From assembly GCF_008364555.1 (NCBI RefSeq), contig NZ_VTUC01000001.1, positions 1-64,000 of the forward strand: a stretch of DNA of 64,000 bases, given 5' to 3'. Each line of letters starts with the position of its first letter. Positions within the stretch are counted from its first letter, which is position 1. This document shows positions 1 through 10,065 of this stretch, one piece after another. The notes under the pieces were generated by a model. It saw only the letters and a program-made list of their open reading frames with translations. It did no database searches and was not told the origin of the DNA. This DNA comes from Enterobacter vonholyi (GTDB lineage Bacteria > Pseudomonadota > Gammaproteobacteria > Enterobacterales > Enterobacteriaceae). The translations under genes and the position numbers were made by a program.

Positions 1-76
1 TGGTGGGTCGTGCAGGATTCGAACCTGCGACCAATTGATTAAAAGTCAACTGCTCTACCAACTGAGCTAACGACCC
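1..76 (-). tRNA. tRNA-Lys (anticodon TTT)
   Basis: The reverse strand folds as a 76-nt cloverleaf that begins GGGTCGTTAGCTCAG, carries TTT in the anticodon loop (GACTTTTAATC) and ends with an encoded CCA. The same 76 nt recur at 118-193 and 300-375. It is the last gene of a Lys-Val-Lys-Lys transcript matching the lysT-valT-lysW type cluster downstream of cpoB in E. coli. The window starts at its 3' end, so further tRNAs could lie to the left. Confidence 0.97.
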
Positions 77-117
77 ATTCGGGTGTTGCCTGAATTATCA
101 CTCGGCACCAATAAAAT

Positions 118-193
118 TGGTGGGTCGTGCAGGATTCGAACCTGCGACCAATTGATTAAAAGTCAACTGCTCTACCAACTGAGCTAACGACCC
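118..193 (-). tRNA. tRNA-Lys (anticodon TTT), second copy
   Basis: Identical over 76 nt to the tRNA-Lys at 1-76, with TTT anticodon and encoded CCA. Only 3 nt separate it from the upstream tRNA-Val, so the two must be cut from one precursor. Confidence 0.97.
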
Positions 194-196
194 GAG

Positions 197-272
197 TGGT
201 GGGTGATGACGGGCTCGAACCGCCGACCCCCTCCGTGTAAAGGAGATGCTCTACCAACTGAGCTAATCACCC
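197..272 (-). tRNA. tRNA-Val (anticodon TAC)
   Basis: Reverse-strand 76-nt cloverleaf with acceptor GGGTGAT/ATCACCC, anticodon loop TTTACAC (anticodon TAC) and encoded CCA. As I remember it, the E. coli tRNA-Val(UAC) loop reads CTTACAA, so positions 32 and 38 and some D-arm and T-loop bases differ here. The fold is intact. Confidence 0.95.
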
Positions 273-299
273 ACTCTGTACTGCCGGAACTGCGTTAAG

Positions 300-375
300 T
301 GGTGGGTCGTGCAGGATTCGAACCTGCGACCAATTGATTAAAAGTCAACTGCTCTACCAACTGAGCTAACGACCC
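300..375 (-). tRNA. tRNA-Lys (anticodon TTT), promoter-proximal copy
   Basis: First gene of the minus-strand tRNA transcript and identical to the two downstream tRNA-Lys copies. TTT anticodon and encoded CCA are present. A promoter candidate lies about 50 nt upstream. Confidence 0.97.
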
Positions 376-425
376 ACTTTTATGCTGTTTTCACGTTGTT
401 TGATATCCCGTGGCAACGGCGGCAT

Positions 426-453
426 ATATTACTGATTTAAGAATTCTGCGCAA
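426..453 (-). promoter_or_regulatory. Candidate promoter of the Lys-Val tRNA operon
   Basis: On the minus strand TTGCGC (448-453) and TAATAT (426-431) are separated by 16 nt, just upstream of the first tRNA, and are followed by a G+C-rich stretch (ATGCCGCCG). That layout is usual for a stringently controlled tRNA promoter. It is inferred from position and hexamers only. Confidence 0.5.
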
Positions 454-501
454 CAAAAATTTCGATGAAGATCACTTAACTGCTTAGTAATCATGCTGCA
501 C

Positions 502-527
502 GACCAGAAATAACGCGATTTCTGGTC
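502..527 (-). terminator. Hairpin after cpoB
   Basis: Perfect 10-bp inverted repeat GACCAGAAAT / ATTTCTGGTC with a 6-nt loop, 10 nt past the cpoB stop. No run of T follows on the minus strand, so it may be an RNA 3'-end stabiliser or a weak terminator of the tol-pal operon. Confidence 0.45.
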
Positions 528-536
528 ATGCGATAA

Positions 537-1331
537 TCATCCCATCGAATTCAGACGTTTTTGCGCCTGCTTAGCACCTTCGGTGCCCGGGAATTTAGAG
601 ACCACCTGCTGATAAACCGCTTTGGCTTTCGTAGTGTCGCCTTTGTCCTGCATGATGACGCCCACTTTGTACATCGCATCAGGCGCTTTTGGCGATTTCG
701 GGTAGTTTTTTACCACGGAGGCAAAATAAAACGCCGCATCGTCCTTTTTACCCTTGTTGTAATTCAACTGACCGAGCCAGTAATTGGCATTTGGCTGATA
801 AGTGGAATCAGGGTATTTCTTAACAAAGTTCTGAAACGCAGTAATCGCGTCATCCTGACGAGATTGATCCTGCACCAGGGCAATAGCCGCATTGTAGTCA
901 GTATTCGCGTCACCGCTCTGTACAGGCGCGCCTGTTGAGGCTGAAGCATCAGCAGATGGCGCTGGCGCAGACGTCGCAGCACCGCTCTGATCGCCTGCGG
1001 CTGGCTGTGCTGCTGCACCACCGCTGCTCAGGCTATCTATCTGCAACAAGATTTGCTTCTGACGTTCCACAACCTGGTTAAGCTGATACTGGCTTTCCTG
1101 AATCTGACCGCGGAGAGAGTCAATATCATTCTGGTTATCGGAAAGCTGTTGCTGGAGTTGGGTTAAAAGCTGGCTATGAGCGTTAGAAATACGCTCGAGT
1201 TGAGTGACCCGGTCTTCTACCGAGCCTGAGCCGACACTACTGATTGGTGCCTGAGCAAAAGCGGCCCAGGGGGCCGCTATTCCAACCAGTAACGACAGAC
1301 TCAACAGATGATGTCTGAAGTTACTGCTCAT
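537..1331 (-). CDS. cpoB: Cell division coordinator CpoB (YbgF), periplasmic TPR protein
   Basis: 264 codons; E. coli CpoB has 263. It begins with a Sec signal peptide (hydrophobic residues about 9-26, cut near AFA-QA), followed by a coiled-coil trimerisation region at about 38-100 (VEDRVTQLERISN and similar heptads). A Ser/Ala/Pro-rich linker comes next, then TPR repeats from about 145 to the end (DYNAAIALV, YWLGQLNYNKGKKDDA). The family works with TolA and PBP1B-LpoB, linking outer-membrane constriction to septal peptidoglycan synthesis. It is the last gene of the tol-pal operon, 9 nt after pal. Confidence 0.96.
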   Translation of the reverse strand: MSSNFRHHLLSLSLLVGIAAPWAAFAQAPISSVGSGSVEDRVTQLERISNAHSQLLTQLQQQLSDNQNDIDSLRGQIQESQYQLNQVVERQKQILLQIDSLSSGGAAAQPAAGDQSGAATSAPAPSADASASTGAPVQSGDANTDYNAAIALVQDQSRQDDAITAFQNFVKKYPDSTYQPNANYWLGQLNYNKGKKDDAAFYFASVVKNYPKSPKAPDAMYKVGVIMQDKGDTTKAKAVYQQVVSKFPGTEGAKQAQKRLNSMG

Positions 1332-1340
1332 GCAATTCTC

Positions 1341-1886
<546 letters not shown>

Positions 1887-1897
1887 TTAATTATTAT

Positions 1898-3190
1898 TTA
1901 CAGATACGGCGACCAGGCAGGTGATTTTACCTGTCCATCAGTTGCCGGAATACGCGCTTTGAAACGCCCATCTGTAGAAACCAGATTCAGCACAGATCCC
2001 ATCCCCTGAGAAGAGCTGTAGATTACCATCGTGCCGTTAGGTGCCAGACTTGGCGTTTCATCCAGGAACGTTGACGACAGAACTTGAACGCCACCCGCTA
2101 CCAGATCTTGTTTGGCAATGTGCTGCTGCCCACCGTTGGAGCTCACCATTACCATAAATTTACCGTCGCTGCTCACGTCTGAGTTCTGGTTCTGCGAACC
2201 TTCCCAGGTAATACGCTGCGGAGCACCGCCGTTGATGTTGACTTTATAGATTTGTGGACGGCCGGCCTGGTCAGAAGTAAACGCCAGGTTTTGGCTGTCC
2301 GGGAACCATGAAGGTTCAGTGTTGTTGCTGCGACCGTCGGTAACCTGACGGATCTGACCAGAGCCAATATCCATCACGTACAGGTTCAGGCTACCGGTTT
2401 TTGACAGCGCAAAGGCCAGTTTAGAGCCGTCCGGAGAGAACGAAGGCGCACCGTTGTGACGTGGGAACGACGCTACCTGACGAACAGCACCGTTTGCCAG
2501 CGTCTGGATAACCAGCGCTGAGCGGCCGCTTTCGAAGGTTACATAGGCCAGTTTAGAACCGTCCGGAGACCAGGCTGGAGACATCAGCGGCTGTGAAGAA
2601 CGTTTCACCAGGAACTGGTTGTAGCCGTCGTAGTCAGATACGCGCAGTTCGTACGGGAACTGACCACCGTTGGTCTGCACCACGTACGCGATACGGGTAC
2701 GGAACGCACCTTTAATGCCGGTCAGTTTTTCAAATACCGCATCGCTGGCAGCATGTGCAGCATAGCGCAGGTATTGCTTAGTGACCTTGTAAGAGTTCTG
2801 TGCCAGAACGGTACCCGGTGCACCGCCGGTATCCACCAGCTGCCAGGCAACGTTGTAAGAGCCGTCCGGGTTAGGCGTAACCTGCCCCACAACCACGGCA
2901 TCAATACCCAGCGCAGACCATGCTGCAGGCTGTACTTCCTGCGCGCTACCCGGCTGCTGAGGCAGACGAGAACGATCTAACGGGTTGAATTTACCGCTGT
3001 TACGCAGGTCAGCCGCCACGATGCCACCGGCATCTTCAGGTGCAGCGCCAGGACCGGCCCACTGGAACGGAACAACCCCGATTGGGCGTGCCGAGTCCAC
3101 CCCCTGGGTGATCTCGATACGTACTTCTGCGTGCAGTACTGCTGCCCACAGCATTAAAAAACTAAATGCTACACGTAATGCCTGCTTCAT
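1898..3190 (-). CDS. tolB: Tol-Pal system periplasmic beta-propeller TolB
   Basis: 430 codons when begun at the second of two tandem ATGs. The GGAG Shine-Dalgarno is 5 nt from the second but only 2 nt from the first, and 430 is the E. coli length. A signal peptide runs to about residue 21 (VLHA-EVRI), an N-terminal alpha/beta domain to about 160, and a six-bladed propeller follows with repeated [10 protein letters not shown] / [10 protein letters not shown] / [10 protein letters not shown] motifs. TolB shuttles between Pal and the TolA C-terminal domain and is a known docking site for colicins. The 134-nt gap to tolA may hold an internal promoter for tolB-pal-cpoB. Confidence 0.98.
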   Translation of the reverse strand: MKQALRVAFSFLMLWAAVLHAEVRIEITQGVDSARPIGVVPFQWAGPGAAPEDAGGIVAADLRNSGKFNPLDRSRLPQQPGSAQEVQPAAWSALGIDAVVVGQVTPNPDGSYNVAWQLVDTGGAPGTVLAQNSYKVTKQYLRYAAHAASDAVFEKLTGIKGAFRTRIAYVVQTNGGQFPYELRVSDYDGYNQFLVKRSSQPLMSPAWSPDGSKLAYVTFESGRSALVIQTLANGAVRQVASFPRHNGAPSFSPDGSKLAFALSKTGSLNLYVMDIGSGQIRQVTDGRSNNTEPSWFPDSQNLAFTSDQAGRPQIYKVNINGGAPQRITWEGSQNQNSDVSSDGKFMVMVSSNGGQQHIAKQDLVAGGVQVLSSTFLDETPSLAPNGTMVIYSSSQGMGSVLNLVSTDGRFKARIPATDGQVKSPAWSPYL

Positions 3191-3324
3191 CATATCTCCC
3201 TTATCCGGGTAACCTTACCCACGATAATTTAGCAGAATGTTAACAAACTCAAATAGACAAAACTACCAGAACCCTGTGACTAAACCTGGTCTATTTTTCC
3301 CCGTTTGCACGGAGAAAATGTAAC

Positions 3325-4578
3325 TTAAGGTTTGAAGTCCAGCGGCGCATTTTTGAAGACTTCGTAAACAGCCTGAGACGGCGGTTTAGGCATCTTCGCC
3401 TGACGCGCTGCAGCCAGGGCCGCAGTACATAAAGCCGGGTCGCCACCTTCAGACTTGATATCCAGCAGCATGCCGTCCGGAGCCAGTTTTATACGCAACG
3501 TACACGTTTTACCGGTATAGGAAGACGCATCATAGAATCGGCTTTCAATAGCGGATTTAATCTGCGCGGCATAACCGTTGATTTCAGCCCCTGTCGCACC
3601 GTTACTCTTAGTGTTACCACTTCCCGTCGGCGCTGCGTTGTTTCCTTTCGCCCCACCGCCCGTTTTCGGTGCATTCTTACCTGAGCTCAAATCGCCCAGC
3701 AGATCGTCAACCCCTGCGGCAGCAGCGGCTTTTTCAGCGGCGGCAGCCTTTTTAGCTGCCGCTTTTTCAGCAGCCGCTTTCTTATCGGCAGCGGCCTTCT
3801 CAGCTGCAGCTTTTTTATCTGCAGCCGCTTTTTCAGCAGCGGCAGCTTTTTCTGCAGCCGCTTTCTCAGCAGCAGCGGCTTTCTTTGCAGCCTCGGCAGC
3901 AGCTTTCTTCTCTGCTTCCTGAGCGGCTTTCTTCGCGGCTTCCGCTTCGGCTTTCTTCTGAGCATCGGCAGCGGCTTTCTTCGCGGCTTCCGCTTCAGCT
4001 TTCTTCTGGGCATCAGCAGCGGCTTTCTTCGCGGCTTCCGCTTCAGCTTTCTTCTGAGCATCAGCAGCGGCTTTCTTCGCCGCTTCTGCCGCTAATTTTG
4101 CCTGGGCATCAGCCTGTGCTTTCGCGTCCGCTGCGGCTTTAGCTGCCGCCTCTTCCGCCTGCTTTTGCTGTTCCTGTGCTTTCTTCGCGGCCTCTTCGGC
4201 TTGTTTCTGCTGCTCTGCCTGCGCTTTCGCGGCTTCCTGCGCCTGCAAACGTTCCTTCTCAAGCTGCTTCAGACGCTCCTGCTCTGCGGCCTGCTTTTCA
4301 CGCAGTTCTTCCGCCTGCTGTTGCGCCTGTTTTTCACGCTGCTCTTCAGCCCGTTTGGCACTCGCCTTCTGCTGTTGTTCGCGATTATAGTTCTGTACTA
4401 CCGCACCGGGATCCACCATCACGGCGTCAATGGAAGACCCTCCACCGCCGCCGGCTGATGCATCAATATGCTCGTCGAACGAACTCCAGATCAGCGCTGC
4501 AAAGAGAATCACGTGCAGCACTGCGGAGACGATTATCGCTCGCTTAAGCTTGTCGTTCTGTTCGGTTGCCTTTGACAC
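3325..4578 (-). CDS. tolA: Tol-Pal system inner-membrane protein TolA
   Basis: 417 codons; E. coli TolA has 421. A cytoplasmic N-terminus and one membrane helix (about 14-34, IIVSAVLHVILFAALIW) carry the SxxxH motif used to contact TolQ-TolR. Domain II (about 60-300) is an Ala/Lys/Glu-rich helix with near-perfect 16-residue repeats (KKAAADAQKKAEAEAA type). The C-terminal globular domain III (about 320-417) ends in KNAPLDFKP and contains the conserved Cys pair in KTCTLRIK and ALCTAALA. It transmits proton-motive-force energy from TolQR to TolB/Pal across the periplasm. Lies 28 nt downstream of tolR. Confidence 0.98.
   Translation of the reverse strand: MSKATEQNDKLKRAIIVSAVLHVILFAALIWSSFDEHIDASAGGGGGSSIDAVMVDPGAVVQNYNREQQQKASAKRAEEQREKQAQQQAEELREKQAAEQERLKQLEKERLQAQEAAKAQAEQQKQAEEAAKKAQEQQKQAEEAAAKAAADAKAQADAQAKLAAEAAKKAAADAQKKAEAEAAKKAAADAQKKAEAEAAKKAAADAQKKAEAEAAKKAAQEAEKKAAAEAAKKAAAAEKAAAEKAAAAEKAAADKKAAAEKAAADKKAAAEKAAAKKAAAAEKAAAAAGVDDLLGDLSSGKNAPKTGGGAKGNNAAPTGSGNTKSNGATGAEINGYAAQIKSAIESRFYDASSYTGKTCTLRIKLAPDGMLLDIKSEGGDPALCTAALAAARQAKMPKPPSQAVYEVFKNAPLDFKP
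3923..4090. repeat. 48-bp tandem repeat inside tolA domain II
   Basis: The same block starts at 3923, 3971, 4019 and 4067, exactly 48 bp apart. The first three copies are complete and the fourth is partial. On the plus strand each begins GCGGCTTTCTTCGCGGCTTC, with few substitutions. Each copy encodes 16 residues, so gain or loss of copies keeps the frame and changes the length of the periplasmic helix. Confidence 0.9.
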
Positions 4579-4606
4579 TATCGGTTCCCAAAAACTACGC
4601 GGATGA

Positions 4607-5035
4607 TCAAATTGGTTGGGTCATTAAGCCAACTGACTTAACACCCGCACTATGTAGCAAGTTCAGCGCTTTAATAATTTCATCGTAGGGTACGTCTTTT
4701 GCGCCACCGATTAAGAAGACCGTTTTCGGATTTGACTCCAGACGACGCTGCGCTTCAGCAATAACCTGCTCAGGCGGCAGCTGATCCATACGATCTTTCT
4801 CTACTACGACGCTGTATTGCCCTACGCCGGAAACCTCAATGATAACCGGAGGATCGTCATTGGTGCTCACCGCCTGTGATTCTGTCGCATCCGGCAGATC
4901 CACTTCCACGCTCTGGGTAATGATTGGCGCTGTTGCCATGAAGATCAGCAGCAGTACCAGCAGGACATCCAGCAGTGGAACGATATTGATTTCGGACTTG
5001 AGCTCGCGACGACCTCGTCCACGCGATCTGGCCAT
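4607..5035 (-). CDS. tolR: Tol-Pal system protein TolR
   Basis: 142 codons, the E. coli length. After a basic N-terminus (ARSRGRGRRELKSE) there is a single membrane helix (about 18-38) with the proton-channel Asp in NIVPLLDVLLVLLLIF at about residue 23. A periplasmic ExbD-type domain follows. TolR dimers sit inside a TolQ pentamer and act as the stator/motor that energises TolA. It starts 3 nt after tolQ ends, indicating tight coupling. Confidence 0.98.
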   Translation of the reverse strand: MARSRGRGRRELKSEINIVPLLDVLLVLLLIFMATAPIITQSVEVDLPDATESQAVSTNDDPPVIIEVSGVGQYSVVVEKDRMDQLPPEQVIAEAQRRLESNPKTVFLIGGAKDVPYDEIIKALNLLHSAGVKSVGLMTQPI

Positions 5036-5038
5036 GGT

Positions 5039-6132
<1,094 letters not shown>

Positions 6133-6236
6133 TTTACATCCCGGTAATGCAACAAAAGTTAGAGCTTTTAAACTTCGCTACTATACGCGCGGGAAAGAGG
6201 GTTGGGAATGGGGGAAAGTAAACGGAGAGTAAATTT

Positions 6237-6260
6237 TTATGGGCTCGGGTAAGCCCATAA
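6237..6260 (-). terminator. Hairpin between cydABX-ybgE and ybgC
   Basis: Perfect 9-bp arms TTATGGGCT / AGCCCATAA around a 6-nt loop, 20 nt past the ybgE stop. On the minus strand the stem is followed by AAAAATTTAC, with only three T, so it is at best a weak terminator. It lies where the cyd operon should end and the tol-pal promoter begin. Confidence 0.5.
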
Positions 6261-6280
6261 CGTTAACGGACATTTCTTAT

Positions 6281-6571
6281 TCAGAAGAAGAAGAAAATCA
6301 AACCGGCGAGAAGCACCAGATCGGCAATCAGCGGGCAGAAAATTCCCTGCCAGTGAACGGCTTTCGGACGAAAGCCCACGCCGTGGATCACACCTGCGCA
6401 CACCGCCCACATAATAAGGAAGCCGTGCCAGATTTCAAGCTCGCTGGTTTTCGCTGCAAAGCGCGAAGGGTCCCAGAAGATACAGCCTGCCAGCAGTAAT
6501 GCCATCACTAAAGAAAGCGCCCGTAACGGGCGCTTATCCATTACCGCGTAAAGTTTCGCGATAATATTCAT
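6281..6571 (-). CDS. ybgE: Cyd operon membrane protein YbgE
   Basis: 96 codons (97 in E. coli). It has three predicted membrane helices at about 17-34, 47-66 and 74-95, with the C-terminus ending in LIFFFF. Conserved in the cyd operon of enterobacteria, but with no firmly assigned biochemical role. The start codon overlaps the cydX stop by one base (TGATG). Confidence 0.94.
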   Translation of the reverse strand: MNIIAKLYAVMDKRPLRALSLVMALLLAGCIFWDPSRFAAKTSELEIWHGFLIMWAVCAGVIHGVGFRPKAVHWQGIFCPLIADLVLLAGLIFFFF

Positions 6572-6684
6572 CAGTGTTTTTCTTCACCCGCTTTGGTCGC
6601 TTCAACGTGCTCAAGCGCCAGGGCAGTGATGACACCAAATGCACAGGCAAGAAGCGTCCCTAAAATCCATGCGAAATACCACAT
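6571..6684 (-). CDS. cydX: Cytochrome bd-I oxidase small subunit CydX
   Basis: 37 codons, the E. coli length. It starts MWYFAWILGTLLAC at the ATG preceded by AAGGAG six bases upstream. A single membrane helix covers about residues 4-25, followed by a charged tail (EHVEATKAGEEKH). In E. coli CydX binds CydA and is needed for stable haem d insertion and oxidase activity. It lies 14 nt after cydB and overlaps ybgE by one base. Confidence 0.97.
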   Translation of the reverse strand: MWYFAWILGTLLACAFGVITALALEHVEATKAGEEKH

Positions 6685-6698
6685 ATTCAGCTCCTTAC

Positions 6699-7838
6699 TT
6701 AGTACATAGAGTGGGTGTTGCTTTCGATATGTTCTTTCGTGATGCGACCGAACATTTTCCAGTAGCACCAGATGGTGTAGGCCAGAACGATCGGAACGAA
6801 CACGCAAGCAACATACGTCATCAGGTTCAGCGTCATGTGGCTGGACGTAGCATCCCACATGGTCAGGCTAGCATTCAGCATGGTGCTGGATGGCATGACG
6901 AACGGGAACATCGCAATACCCGCCGTCAGGATGATGCATGCCAGAGTCAGTGAAGAGAACACGAACGCCAGCGCACCTTTTTCCAGACGAGACGTCAACA
7001 TGGTCAGCAGCGGCAGCAGCACGCCCAGCGCCGGGATCGCCCACAGCACAGGGGTATTGTTGAAGTTCACAAGCCAAGCGCCAGCCTGACGCGCCACTTC
7101 TTTGGTCAGCGGGTTAGACGGTGCGGTGTGGTTAATGGCAGACGTCACCACGTAGCCATCAATGCCGTACACCACCCAAACGCCGGCCAGCGCGAAGCAA
7201 ACCAGCGTAACCAGCGCAGCAACCTGAGCCGTCGCGCGGGAGCGCAGATGCAGCTCGCCTACAGTACGCATCTGCAGGTAGGTTGCGCCCTGAGTGATGA
7301 TCATCGCCACGCTGACGACACCGGCCAGCAGACCAAACGGATTCAGCAGTTGGAAGAAGTTACCGGTGTAGTAAAGACGCATGTATTCGTCCAGGTGGAA
7401 CGGTACGCCCTGCAGCAGGTTACCAAACGCCACGCCGATCACCAGCGGTGGAACGAAGCTACCGATGAAGATGCCCCAGTCCCACATGTTGCGCCAGCGG
7501 GTATCTTCAATCTTCGAACGGTAGTCGAAACCGACCGGACGGAAGAATAAAGAGGCCAGCACCAGAATCATCGCCACATAGAAACCGGAGAACGCAGCCG
7601 CGTAGACCATCGGCCAGGCAGCGAACAGCGCGCCGCCTGCGGTGATCAGCCACACCTGGTTACCGTCCCAGTGCGGAGCGATGGAGTTGATCATGATTCG
7701 ACGCTCGGTGTCATTACGACCGAGGAAACGGGTGAGCATCCCCACCCCCATGTCGAAACCATCCGTGACGGCGAAACCGATCAGCAGAACGCCGACCAGC
7801 AGCCACCAGATAAAACGCAATACTTCATAATCGATCAT
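6699..7838 (-). CDS. cydB: Cytochrome bd-I ubiquinol oxidase subunit II
   Basis: 379 codons, as in E. coli. It begins MIDYEVLRFIWWLLVG and has the characteristic TDGFDMGVGML segment of helix 1. It has about nine membrane helices, and no haem ligands are expected in this subunit. It pairs with CydA as the structural partner and proton-path subunit of the high-affinity terminal oxidase. Lies 15 nt after cydA and 14 nt before cydX. Confidence 0.98.
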   Translation of the reverse strand: MIDYEVLRFIWWLLVGVLLIGFAVTDGFDMGVGMLTRFLGRNDTERRIMINSIAPHWDGNQVWLITAGGALFAAWPMVYAAAFSGFYVAMILVLASLFFRPVGFDYRSKIEDTRWRNMWDWGIFIGSFVPPLVIGVAFGNLLQGVPFHLDEYMRLYYTGNFFQLLNPFGLLAGVVSVAMIITQGATYLQMRTVGELHLRSRATAQVAALVTLVCFALAGVWVVYGIDGYVVTSAINHTAPSNPLTKEVARQAGAWLVNFNNTPVLWAIPALGVLLPLLTMLTSRLEKGALAFVFSSLTLACIILTAGIAMFPFVMPSSTMLNASLTMWDATSSHMTLNLMTYVACVFVPIVLAYTIWCYWKMFGRITKEHIESNTHSMY

Positions 7839-7853
7839 TTGATGACTCCTGTC

Positions 7854-9422
7854 TTAGCGTGCCGGCTGAGTAGTCGCAGTGGACTGCTCGTAGTGATAGC
7901 GACCGGTTTTCAGGCTGCTTGGGCCAAGGCGCGCGAACTTGAACATCAGGAACAGTTCAGCCACCAGGAACAGGGTGTACAGACCACAAATCAGCAGCAT
8001 GGAGAAGATCAGGTCGCCTGCGGTCAGGGACGAGTTCGCCACCGCCGTTGGCAGGACCTCACCGATCGCCCATGGCTGACGGCCATACTCCGCAACAAAC
8101 CAGCCGGATTCAATTGCGATCCACGGCAGTGGAATACCGTAAAGCGCGGTGCGCAGCAGCCATTTTTTCTCGCCGATGCGGTTGCGAATCACAGACCAGA
8201 AGGACGCCGCAATGATCAGCAGCATGATGATGCCGCAGCCCACCATGATACGGAATGCGAAGTACAGAGGCGCAACGCGTGGAATCGAGTCTTTGGTTGC
8301 CATCTGGATCTGCGCTTCCGTCGCATCAGAAACGTTCGGGGTATAACGCTTCAGCAGCAGGCCATAACCCAGATCTTTCTTCACGTCGTTAAACTGGTCG
8401 CGGACGGTCTGGTCTGTAGAGCCAGCACGCAGCTGTTCCAGCAGCGAGTAGGCTTTCATACCGTTACGAATACGCTCTTCGTGCTGAACCATCAGCTCTT
8501 TCAGACCCGTCACCTGCTTATCAACAGAACGAGTGGCAATGATACCCAGCGCGTAAGGAATCTGAATGGCAAAGCGGTTTTCCTGCGCGTCCTGATCGGG
8601 AATACCGAACAGCGTAAAGGCAGCAGGCGCCGGCTGGGTTTCCCATTCGGCTTCGATGGCGGCCAGTTTGGTTTTTTGCACGTCACCCATTTCGTAACCG
8701 GATTCATCACCCAGAACGATAACAGAGAGGATGGCAGCCATACCGAAGCTTGCAGCGATAGCAAAGGAGCGCTTAGCAAACGCGAAGTCACGACCACGCA
8801 GCATATAGTAAGAACTGATGCCCAGCACAAACATCGCGCCGCACACGTAGCCAGAAGCGACGGTGTGAACGAATTTAACCTGAGCAACCGGGTTCAGGAC
8901 CAGCTCGGCAAAGCTGACCATCTCCATACGCATGGTTTCGAAGTTGAAATCAGACGCGATAGGGTTCTGCATCCAGCCGTTCGCAACCAGGATCCACAGC
9001 GCGGACAGGTTCGAACCTAATGCCACAAGCCAGGTCACCGCCATATGCTGGACTTTACCCAGACGGTCCCAACCGAAGAAGAACAGACCTACAAAGGTGG
9101 ATTCGAGGAAGAATGCCATCAGACCTTCAATGGCCAGCGGCGCACCGAAGATATCCCCTACATAGTGGGAATAGTAAGACCAGTTAGTCCCGAACTGGAA
9201 CTCCATGGTCAAACCGGTTGCCACGCCCAGTGCGAAGTTGATACCAAACAACTTGCCCCAGAACTTGGTCATATCTTTATAAATCTGTTTGCCGGAGAGA
9301 ACGTATACCGTTTCCATAATGGCCAGCAGGAACGCCATACCGAGCGTCAGTGGCACAAACAGGAAGTGGTACATCGCGGTCAAGGCAAACTGTAAGCGCG
9401 ACAGTTCGACTATATCTAACAT
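7854..9422 (-). CDS. cydA: Cytochrome bd-I ubiquinol oxidase subunit I
   Basis: 522 codons from the second of two tandem ATGs (GGAG is 5 nt from the second, 2 nt from the first); 522 matches E. coli. His19 ([12 protein letters not shown]) is the haem b595 axial ligand, and [11 protein letters not shown] carries the b558 His near 186. The long periplasmic Q-loop with a C-terminal insertion (about 250-380) marks the L-subfamily. The enzyme reduces O2 to water with ubiquinol and builds proton-motive force without pumping. Transcription probably comes from an FNR/ArcA-controlled promoter about 290 nt upstream. Confidence 0.98.
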   Translation of the reverse strand: MLDIVELSRLQFALTAMYHFLFVPLTLGMAFLLAIMETVYVLSGKQIYKDMTKFWGKLFGINFALGVATGLTMEFQFGTNWSYYSHYVGDIFGAPLAIEGLMAFFLESTFVGLFFFGWDRLGKVQHMAVTWLVALGSNLSALWILVANGWMQNPIASDFNFETMRMEMVSFAELVLNPVAQVKFVHTVASGYVCGAMFVLGISSYYMLRGRDFAFAKRSFAIAASFGMAAILSVIVLGDESGYEMGDVQKTKLAAIEAEWETQPAPAAFTLFGIPDQDAQENRFAIQIPYALGIIATRSVDKQVTGLKELMVQHEERIRNGMKAYSLLEQLRAGSTDQTVRDQFNDVKKDLGYGLLLKRYTPNVSDATEAQIQMATKDSIPRVAPLYFAFRIMVGCGIIMLLIIAASFWSVIRNRIGEKKWLLRTALYGIPLPWIAIESGWFVAEYGRQPWAIGEVLPTAVANSSLTAGDLIFSMLLICGLYTLFLVAELFLMFKFARLGPSSLKTGRYHYEQSTATTQPAR

Positions 9423-9707
9423 CATGACTCCTTGCTCATCGCATGAAGACTCCGAGAGTGGACCCCGTCAGAAAGAGATCCACACGCATGCCCCAATACA
9501 AATTATTCGCATCCTTGTCGTCGTTATTACCCTGAGGGAGGATAAAAACGATGACGTGAGGTTACAAATACGTTAATAAAAAACTCAAATTGATCCCGCA
9601 AATATAATACGCTGCAAAACCCTTACAATAAACAGGTTTTTATTGAATCACATTTACGTTTTTCGACGGCGATCAATTTATAGCAAAATTACCACTTTTC
9701 GGCCATT

Positions 9708-9721
9708 TTGATCGGGAACAA
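9708..9721. promoter_or_regulatory. FNR-type site overlapping the predicted cydA start point
   Basis: TTGATCGGGAACAA matches the TTGAT-N4-ATCAA consensus at nine of ten bases. Its centre falls on the start point predicted from the -10 at 9720-9725, so binding here should repress under strict anaerobiosis, as described for E. coli cydA. Confidence 0.65.
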
Positions 9722-9725
9722 TTTA
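9720..9725 (-). promoter_or_regulatory. Predicted -10 element of the main cydA promoter
   Basis: TAAATT on the minus strand predicts a start near 9713, about 291 nt before the cydA ATG; the E. coli P1 start is about 288 nt upstream. The matching -35 position (TGGAAA) is poor, consistent with dependence on an activator such as ArcA. Confidence 0.5.
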
Positions 9726-9759
9726 GCGCTTTTCAGCGCCTTTTTCCAAGGATTAAACA

Positions 9760-9773
9760 TTGATTTAAATCAA
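9760..9773. promoter_or_regulatory. Perfect FNR consensus site upstream of cydA
   Basis: TTGATTTAAATCAA is an exact TTGAT-N4-ATCAA palindrome, centred about 53 bp upstream of the predicted start. It is exactly one E. coli-like spacing (52 bp) from the second site. Confidence 0.75.
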
Positions 9774-9782
9774 AAACAATTC

Positions 9783-9800
9783 TTAATGTTAATTGTGTTT
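9783..9800. promoter_or_regulatory. ArcA-type box cluster upstream of cydA
   Basis: TTAATGTTAATTGTGTTT contains TGTTAATTGT, close to the ArcA direct-repeat unit TGTTAATTA. It lies about 75 bp upstream of the predicted start, where ArcA-P activates cydA in E. coli. Inferred from motif and position. Confidence 0.45.
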
Positions 9801-10065
9801 TGATGTGGTGAACATGGTAAAAACCATGTTAAAGATATGTATATGAAATACAATTAAGGTTATCGAATCGACGGATGAATATAAACAGAAGTGATTTTTA
9901 TTAACTCAGTTACGCTTAATGACTGATTTATTCAGGACATAAATTTTAGTGCGTTTTTTATTTTTTTCCATCTGCTCTCTTAAAGGCAAATAAATAACAA
10001 TTATTTTACTTTTACATCCTCTCTAATTAACACCCAATTGTGACTATTGCATGACGCCCGGCAGG

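Larger units (their letters stand above)
9423..10065 (-). promoter_or_regulatory. Long cydA upstream regulatory region
   Basis: This A+T-rich gap of about 640 nt has no credible ORF. It carries two FNR-type sites 52 bp apart, a -10-like element and GTTAATT-type ArcA boxes, all placed as in E. coli cydA. No trace of mngRAB, which occupies this place in E. coli, is visible. I see nothing definite in 9430-9700 (leader) or 9850-10060. Confidence 0.7.

Noticed and set aside
118..375. tRNA-Lys genes as phage attachment sites
   Set aside because: No integrase gene, no direct-repeat att partner and no foreign cargo next to them in this window.
3578..4460. Ala- or Arg/Lys-rich ORFs in the other frames of tolA
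   Set aside because: They are frame-shifted readings of the repetitive TolA helix, not genes.
6571..6858. 95-codon reading of the cydX frame
   Set aside because: The upstream part is an out-of-frame reading of the cydB end; the conserved CydX starts at 6684 with a proper Shine-Dalgarno.
7671..9020. 449-codon plus-strand ORF opposite cydA
   Set aside because: Fully antisense to cydB/cydA, low-complexity His/Gln/Arg-rich translation and no start signal; it is a codon-usage shadow.
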